From: Variovorax gracilis
Lineage (GTDB): Bacteria > Pseudomonadota > Gammaproteobacteria > Burkholderiales > Burkholderiaceae_C
Assembly (NCBI RefSeq): GCF_030317115.1
Contig: NZ_JASZYF010000040.1
Coordinates: forward strand, 1 to 45,937
DNA: 45,937 bases
Reading direction: 5' to 3'
Position numbers and translations under genes: made by a program. The notes under the pieces were generated by a model. It saw only the letters and a program-made list of their open reading frames with translations. It was not told the DNA's origin and made no database searches. This document shows positions 41,613 through 45,937 of this stretch, in pieces (within the stretch, counting starts at the first letter, position 1; the number at the start of each line of letters is the position of its first letter).

Positions 41613-44600
41613 GGGGTAATCGTATTTTTTCGACAAATTGACACGGTCGTGGTTGTCGCCGAGCGACGCCGCATATTCGGATGCGGGTCCGGAACCCGGA
41701 GCCACAACGCGCGATGGAGGAGTAGATTGGCCGCCCCATCCCTGCGGAGGATCCTGCCGTGTGGTTTGCCCAACGCTTCATTGGCGCGGAAACGCTTCCT
41801 TCCAGGATGTCAGAACTCGATGTCCAGCAGTTCTTCAGCCTGAGCAAGAACGACATTTCCGCGGTATGCGAGCGCTTCCGCGACGACCGCCGCGTCGCTG
41901 CAGCCATCCAGTTGCTCTTCCTGCGGGCAAGCGGCCGCCCGATGGACAGATTCGCCACGGTCCCGAAGATCCTGCTGCGTTCAGTGTGCGAAGCGTTGCG
42001 GTTGCCCAGCGTGAGCATCGCCAGTCTCCGGTCTCTCTATGAACGTCGACAGACGCTGTACGAGCACCAAGCGTGGGCCCGCTCATATCTTGGCCTGAGC
42101 GAGCTGGATGAGGTCCAGCGACAGAAGATCGAACAGGTTCTCGCGGTCGCCGCCCTTGAGGCCGCTCACCCCGACGACCTGATGCGAACTGCACGCATCT
42201 GGCTGTACGGCAGGCGCATCATCATTCCGGGCACGCGCCGCATCGCGGACTGGGCCCGCAAGGCGTTCGATGCCACGGAGGCGGCAATGGCCGCAACGAT
42301 CGAGGCGTCGATTGGGAAGGAGGCGCTGCGCCAAGCGATCGACTGGGCCTATGCCCCCTCCCCTGCGGCTTCAGGCAGCCATCTCGAGTGGCTCAAGACA
42401 CCGCCCCAGCGCCATTCCGAGAGTACGACCGCCCAGACGCTGGAGAAGATCCTTGCTCTCAAGGCCTTGGGCGTGCACAACTGGGCGTTGGATTCCATCG
42501 GCCTGAGCAAACAGCAGGCCTACGCGGCCCACGTGACGATGCGCCGGCCATCAATGACCGCTCGCATCGAACAGCGGCGCCAGACCGTCGAGGTTGTCTG
42601 CTTTTTGCACGCGACGCTGATGGAGCTGACCGACATCGCGCTGCTCCAGGCATCGCGCCGGAGCCAGGAACTGTTCCGGCACGCAGCCGAGCGTGCCGAT
42701 AGGGCGCGCGCCCGAAGCAACGGCGCCGCGCTGCAGCAGGCCGTCAGAGCGAGGGCCGTGCTTCGTGATGAGACGAAGTCGTGGCGCGAACGCGTGCTCG
42801 AAGCTCGAAGCCTCCTCGACGGCATCGGCGACGCGGGGACCACCTCATTCGCCTCGCAGATTCGTCGAGCCCTTGCGGAGGACAGCCGCCGCGTTCACGC
42901 GCACCTGGCAGGACTTCGAGCCATCGACTTTGCCGGGAAGCCAGGTGACCTGGCATTCGAGCAATGGCAGGCGTGGACGAAGCTTCAGTCGATCGGCAGC
43001 CGGGAGATTGCCCAGGACTTCAAGCTGCCCTCGGTCGGGCTTGCATGGAGCGCCATCGTCACCGATCTGGATCCCCGGTCCCGCTATCGTGCGTTCGAGG
43101 CCAGCACGATGATGGCTCTACGCAAGAGCTTGCGCCGCGGCAGCGTATGGGTAGACCATTCGATCGGTCACCGCTCCAGCCAATCCATGCTCCTCGCCGC
43201 CGAGGAATGGATGAGGTGCAAGGAACAGCACTATCAGATCCTTGGGCTGCCGTCGCAGGCCAGCGAGTTCCTGGCGCCGATTCTGGCCACGATGTCGGTC
43301 GGGATGTGTGCGCTTGCGGAAGCGGTCGAGCGCGGGAAGGTGAGTATCGACGCCAAGGGGCTGGTGCATTTGCCGCCGATCAATGCGTTGGACGAGGAGA
43401 TCGAACCTCGCAAGACCAGAGAGGCCGTCTTCAAGCACATCGGACATGTGCAATTGCCCGACGTGCTGATGGAGGTCGACGCGGCAACTCACTTCAGCGA
43501 GGCGCTGCTGGCCCGCCGCCCCGAGTCTGACCACGAACTGCTGGCAGTCTATGGCGCGCTGCTTGCCCATGGAAGCGACAACGACGCCGCCGGGGTGGGG
43601 TCGATGATTCCCGGCCTGGATGCAGCACACATTGCCTCGGCCATGCGGGCCATCGAATTCAGTGGCCGCCTGCGGCGGGCTAACGAACGGGTCTCGGAGT
43701 TCCAGAACTCCCTGCCGATCGCCGCCTTGTGGGGAGATGGCACCAAGGCCTCGGCAGACATGATGGCCATCGACACCAGTCGGCACCTGTGGACGGCCAG
43801 GGTGGATCCGCGCAGACGCACCTATGCCGCCGGTCTGTACACCCACGTCCGGGACCGCTGGGGGCTCTTCTACGATCAGCCGATCGTGCTGAACGAACGA
43901 CAGGCAGGTGCCGCCGTCGAAGGCGTCGAGCAACACAATCGCAGCGAGGATCGCATTCGCGTCTCCCTCCTCGCCGTAGACACGCATGGCATGACCAGCG
44001 TCGCCCTGGCCATCGCAAAGCTCCTGGGGTTCGACTTGTGTCCGAGACTGAAGGACCTGCGAGAGCGCAAGCTGTTCGTCCCCAGGGGCTGGTCGGTGCC
44101 GGAAAGCTTGGAGAGGGCTACCGTGCACCGGGTGTCTCTGAAGTCCATCGAGCGCGGCTGGGACGATCTTGTGCGGCTTGTGGCGTCCATTCGCGCTGGC
44201 AAGGTGTCCGCAGTACATGCCATTCATCGGCTGGGCTCTGCCGCCATCGGCGATCCGTTGCACCATACGGCTGATCATCTCGGCGGTCTGCTGCGAACGC
44301 TCTTCCTGTGCGACTACATGACGATCACTGACTTTCGACGTGAGCTGCTTACGCTACTCAGCAGGGGCGAATCGGTGCATCAACTCCAACGTGCAATCCA
44401 CGGCGGGCAGATAGCGCAGGACCGGGGACGACGCAGGCAGGAGATGGTGGCCATCTCCGGGGCGCACGCCCTGCTCACGAACATCGTGCTGGCCTGGAAC
44501 ACCAGCCGCATGGACAGCGTTGTCGCCCGTCTCAGGGCCTCCGGCTTGCCAATGGAGGACGACTGGCTTCGCCGGATCGGACCCGCGCACTTCTCGCACA

Positions 44601-44888
44601 TCAACTTCCGAGGAACGTTCCGGTTCAATCTCGAGAAATACGGGCACTTGCTGATCGAGCGACGATCCGGCAAGGCTGCAATCTGAGCGATCACCAAGTC
44701 CGTCGCCGGAGCAGAACTGTCTTACCGCGCGAGCCATGGGCCTCTTTCCGCGGCCACCGGTTCAGTGTGCCGTGTCAATCTGCACCAACCGCACTGCCCT
44801 GCTCCGACTCTCACTTTTGCAAGTGCTTGTCATGATTGACGTTTTTCGGGGCGACCGTGTCAATTTGTCGAGAAAATACGATTACCCC
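41613..44888 (+). mobile_element. Tn3-family element, third copy
   Basis: 3276 bp between 38-bp inverted repeats starting GGGGTAATCGTATTTT at 41613 and, inverted, ending at 44888; 36 of 38 positions agree. Holds one intact transposase and nothing else. Flanking pentamers (ATTTT and AACTC) differ. A lone half-end similar to the other family (TGCAGATTGACACGG, inverted, 44770-44786) is buried between the transposase stop and the right end. Confidence 0.9.
41759..44686 (+). CDS. tnpA: Tn3-family transposase, full length
   Basis: 975 aa, GTG start at 41759 (no in-frame ATG nearby gives the conserved N-terminus FAQRFIGAETLPSRMSELD). The triad is D667 in SADM, D741 in VDTHGM and E871 in SRGES, with the same spacing as the sister gene. 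Clearly a paralogue of the two other transposases here but not a recent duplicate, since differences are spread throughout. The gene lies inside near-perfect terminal repeats, so the element looks autonomous for the first transposition step. Confidence 0.94.
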   Translation: MWFAQRFIGAETLPSRMSELDVQQFFSLSKNDISAVCERFRDDRRVAAAIQLLFLRASGRPMDRFATVPKILLRSVCEALRLPSVSIASLRSLYERRQTLYEHQAWARSYLGLSELDEVQRQKIEQVLAVAALEAAHPDDLMRTARIWLYGRRIIIPGTRRIADWARKAFDATEAAMAATIEASIGKEALRQAIDWAYAPSPAASGSHLEWLKTPPQRHSESTTAQTLEKILALKALGVHNWALDSIGLSKQQAYAAHVTMRRPSMTARIEQRRQTVEVVCFLHATLMELTDIALLQASRRSQELFRHAAERADRARARSNGAALQQAVRARAVLRDETKSWRERVLEARSLLDGIGDAGTTSFASQIRRALAEDSRRVHAHLAGLRAIDFAGKPGDLAFEQWQAWTKLQSIGSREIAQDFKLPSVGLAWSAIVTDLDPRSRYRAFEASTMMALRKSLRRGSVWVDHSIGHRSSQSMLLAAEEWMRCKEQHYQILGLPSQASEFLAPILATMSVGMCALAEAVERGKVSIDAKGLVHLPPINALDEEIEPRKTREAVFKHIGHVQLPDVLMEVDAATHFSEALLARRPESDHELLAVYGALLAHGSDNDAAGVGSMIPGLDAAHIASAMRAIEFSGRLRRANERVSEFQNSLPIAALWGDGTKASADMMAIDTSRHLWTARVDPRRRTYAAGLYTHVRDRWGLFYDQPIVLNERQAGAAVEGVEQHNRSEDRIRVSLLAVDTHGMTSVALAIAKLLGFDLCPRLKDLRERKLFVPRGWSVPESLERATVHRVSLKSIERGWDDLVRLVASIRAGKVSAVHAIHRLGSAAIGDPLHHTADHLGGLLRTLFLCDYMTITDFRRELLTLLSRGESVHQLQRAIHGGQIAQDRGRRRQEMVAISGAHALLTNIVLAWNTSRMDSVVARLRASGLPMEDDWLRRIGPAHFSHINFRGTFRFNLEKYGHLLIERRSGKAAI

Positions 44889-45300
44889 AACTCTCTCGGC
44901 GAAGGGAGTCGATCGTTGAACCGCCAGCGCCCGGCGACCACCAGTTCTTGTCGCCCTTCGGGCCGCGCAAGCCGGTGAAGCGGGCATTGCCTCGCGGCGT
45001 ATCGCGTGCAATCGCCGTACCCAAAGCGCTTGAAGGCTGCTTAGCAACGCCAAGCGCTGAAGCTGACGATGACCTTTCGCGGTCGCCTCTCGACAGATCG
45101 TTGAACTTCAAGGTCGCAGCGGCTCGGTTGCCGCTTTGCGAGCATCGCGTCGCGACGCGCGGCCAGGAACGGTTTGCAGCGATGCCCGCATGCTTTTCCA
45201 CAACCTTGTCCACTGCTGCGGTGGAGAACGGTTCGCTGGAGATCGCCCCAAGCTGGCTGGGGGGAAAAAGGTCTATGCACATCCGGGCGCCGACCATTCA
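44687..45300. other. Transposon end and gene-free flank
   Basis: The first 200 bases are the end of the third Tn3-family element, including the half-repeat at 44770-44786. From 44889 to 45300 open frames exist on both strands, but none shows a family motif, a ribosome-binding site or consistent codon use. I see no gene there. Confidence 0.4.
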
Positions 45301-45937
45301 TCAACTAGCCTTCGAAAAGCGCTCTGGCAGCGTGAACGAAAATGTCGATCCGTTCCCGAGCGTGCTCTCCAGGCGCATGGTTCCGCCGTGCAGCTCGACG
45401 AAGCGCTTCGCCAGAGTCAGCCCCAGCCCAGTGCCTTCAGACTTTCCGAGTTGATCACCCGATGCTTGGCGGAACTCTTCGAACACCAAGGCCTGCTGAT
45501 CTGGAGCAATGCCCACGCCGTTATCGATCACCGCGATCTCGACGGCACTGCTGTCCGCACCCTTCAGGTGTCGCGCGCGGAGAGTCACGCTTCCGCCCAC
45601 GGGCGTGAACTTTACGGCATTCGACAGCAGGTTGATCACGACCTGCTTGATCTTGCGCTGGTCGGCAACCCATTCTTCTGGCGCCCCTGCCGCTTCGAGC
45701 GTCAGCGTCAAGCCGCTTCGCGCGGCGCGCTCTCGGACTAGCATGGCTGCCGCGTCGAGCACCTCGCGCAGGTTGAACCTTGATGGTTCGAGCTCCATTC
45801 GCCCCGCCTCGATCTTCGACAGGTCCAGGACATCGTTGATCAAAGTTAAAAGATGGTGGCCCGAGCCGTGGATGTCTTGCAAATAGTCGAGTTGCCGGTC
45901 GTTGACGTCCCCAACCATCTTCTCGGCCAACACCTCT
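45301..45937 (-). CDS. Sensor histidine kinase, C-terminal part (runs off the window)
   Basis: Only the last 210 or so residues are present; the 5' end lies beyond 45937. What is seen is the second helix of the HisKA dimerisation domain (QLDYLQDIHGSGHHLLTLI) and a complete HATPase_c domain. The latter has the N box (VVINLLSNAVKFTP), the G1 box (VIDNGVGIAPDQ), the F box (FEEFRQ) and the G2 box (GTGLGLTLAKRFVELHGG). The phosphoacceptor His should lie just outside. The protein ends after LPERFSKAS, with no receiver domain behind it, so this is a plain rather than hybrid kinase at its C-terminus. Probably ordinary host chromosome. Confidence 0.92.
   Translation of the reverse strand, partial: EVLAEKMVGDVNDRQLDYLQDIHGSGHHLLTLINDVLDLSKIEAGRMELEPSRFNLREVLDAAAMLVRERAARSGLTLTLEAAGAPEEWVADQRKIKQVVINLLSNAVKFTPVGGSVTLRARHLKGADSSAVEIAVIDNGVGIAPDQQALVFEEFRQASGDQLGKSEGTGLGLTLAKRFVELHGGTMRLESTLGNGSTFSFTLPERFSKAS

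Noticed and set aside
43118..44278. Long open frame (386 codons) on the minus strand
   Set aside because: Antisense shadow of the third transposase; composition (His/Gln/Arg-rich) is typical of a shadow frame.
44948..45454. 168-codon plus-strand frame near the right end
   Set aside because: It overlaps the histidine kinase on the opposite strand and shows no motif or ribosome-binding site.
1..45937. tRNA or rRNA genes
   Set aside because: No tRNA-like cloverleaf with a conserved T-loop and no rRNA segment was noticed while reading; a dedicated covariance search was not possible.

Overview
The window comes from a GC-rich bacterium, most likely a beta- or gammaproteobacterium (Burkholderiales or Xanthomonadales). 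The basis is codon use and the mix of IS110, IS3, IS6, IS21 and Tn3-family elements; no rRNA, tRNA or housekeeping gene fixes the taxon. Almost everything here is accessory DNA: a defence island merging into a pile-up of transposons. Only the right edge, with the 3' part of a sensor histidine kinase, looks like ordinary chromosome.

Left part (1-5 kb): a tyrosine recombinase with a small inverted repeat upstream, an IS110 remnant, and a short run of small genes. These include a BRCT-domain protein and a membrane-anchored protein whose last 30 codons are lost to a frameshift.

5-19 kb: a Druantia-like defence locus. A 75-aa ORF, an unrecognised 888-aa protein, a 738-aa coiled-coil protein and a 1936-aa DUF1998 helicase (DruE-like) run in one direction. 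They are followed by a Vsr mismatch endonuclease and a probable PD-(D/E)XK nuclease, with a DNA cytosine-C5 methyltransferase facing them. The order F-G-E plus a cytosine methylase resembles Druantia type II; the Vsr, nuclease and methylase trio may be a separate restriction-modification unit.

19-25.4 kb: a serine recombinase, a four-helix membrane protein, a DUF4403-type lipoprotein, a complete-looking IS6 element, and truncated IS3 and IS21 elements.

25.4-38.4 kb: two caspase-containing loci. The first pairs a two-helix membrane protein with an exported caspase, behind a good promoter that has a palindrome in its spacer. The second is a tight operon: alpha/beta hydrolase, cytoplasmic caspase, an 803-aa protein ending in an elongation-factor-Ts-like domain that keeps the TDFV motif, a tiny ORF, and an exported protein. 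A SieB-like exclusion protein lies convergent to it. The hydrolase-caspase-EF-Ts operon is the best candidate here for an undescribed conflict system. My inference is that it monitors or targets EF-Tu and kills or arrests the cell by proteolysis and lipid or ester hydrolysis.

27.4-44.9 kb: the caspase operon is bracketed by Tn3-family elements. One has perfect 37-bp inverted repeats but a transposase that lost the first catalytic Asp in an in-frame deletion of about 165 codons. Two nearly adjacent full-length elements follow, and a 172-bp inverted-repeat unit resembles a MITE.
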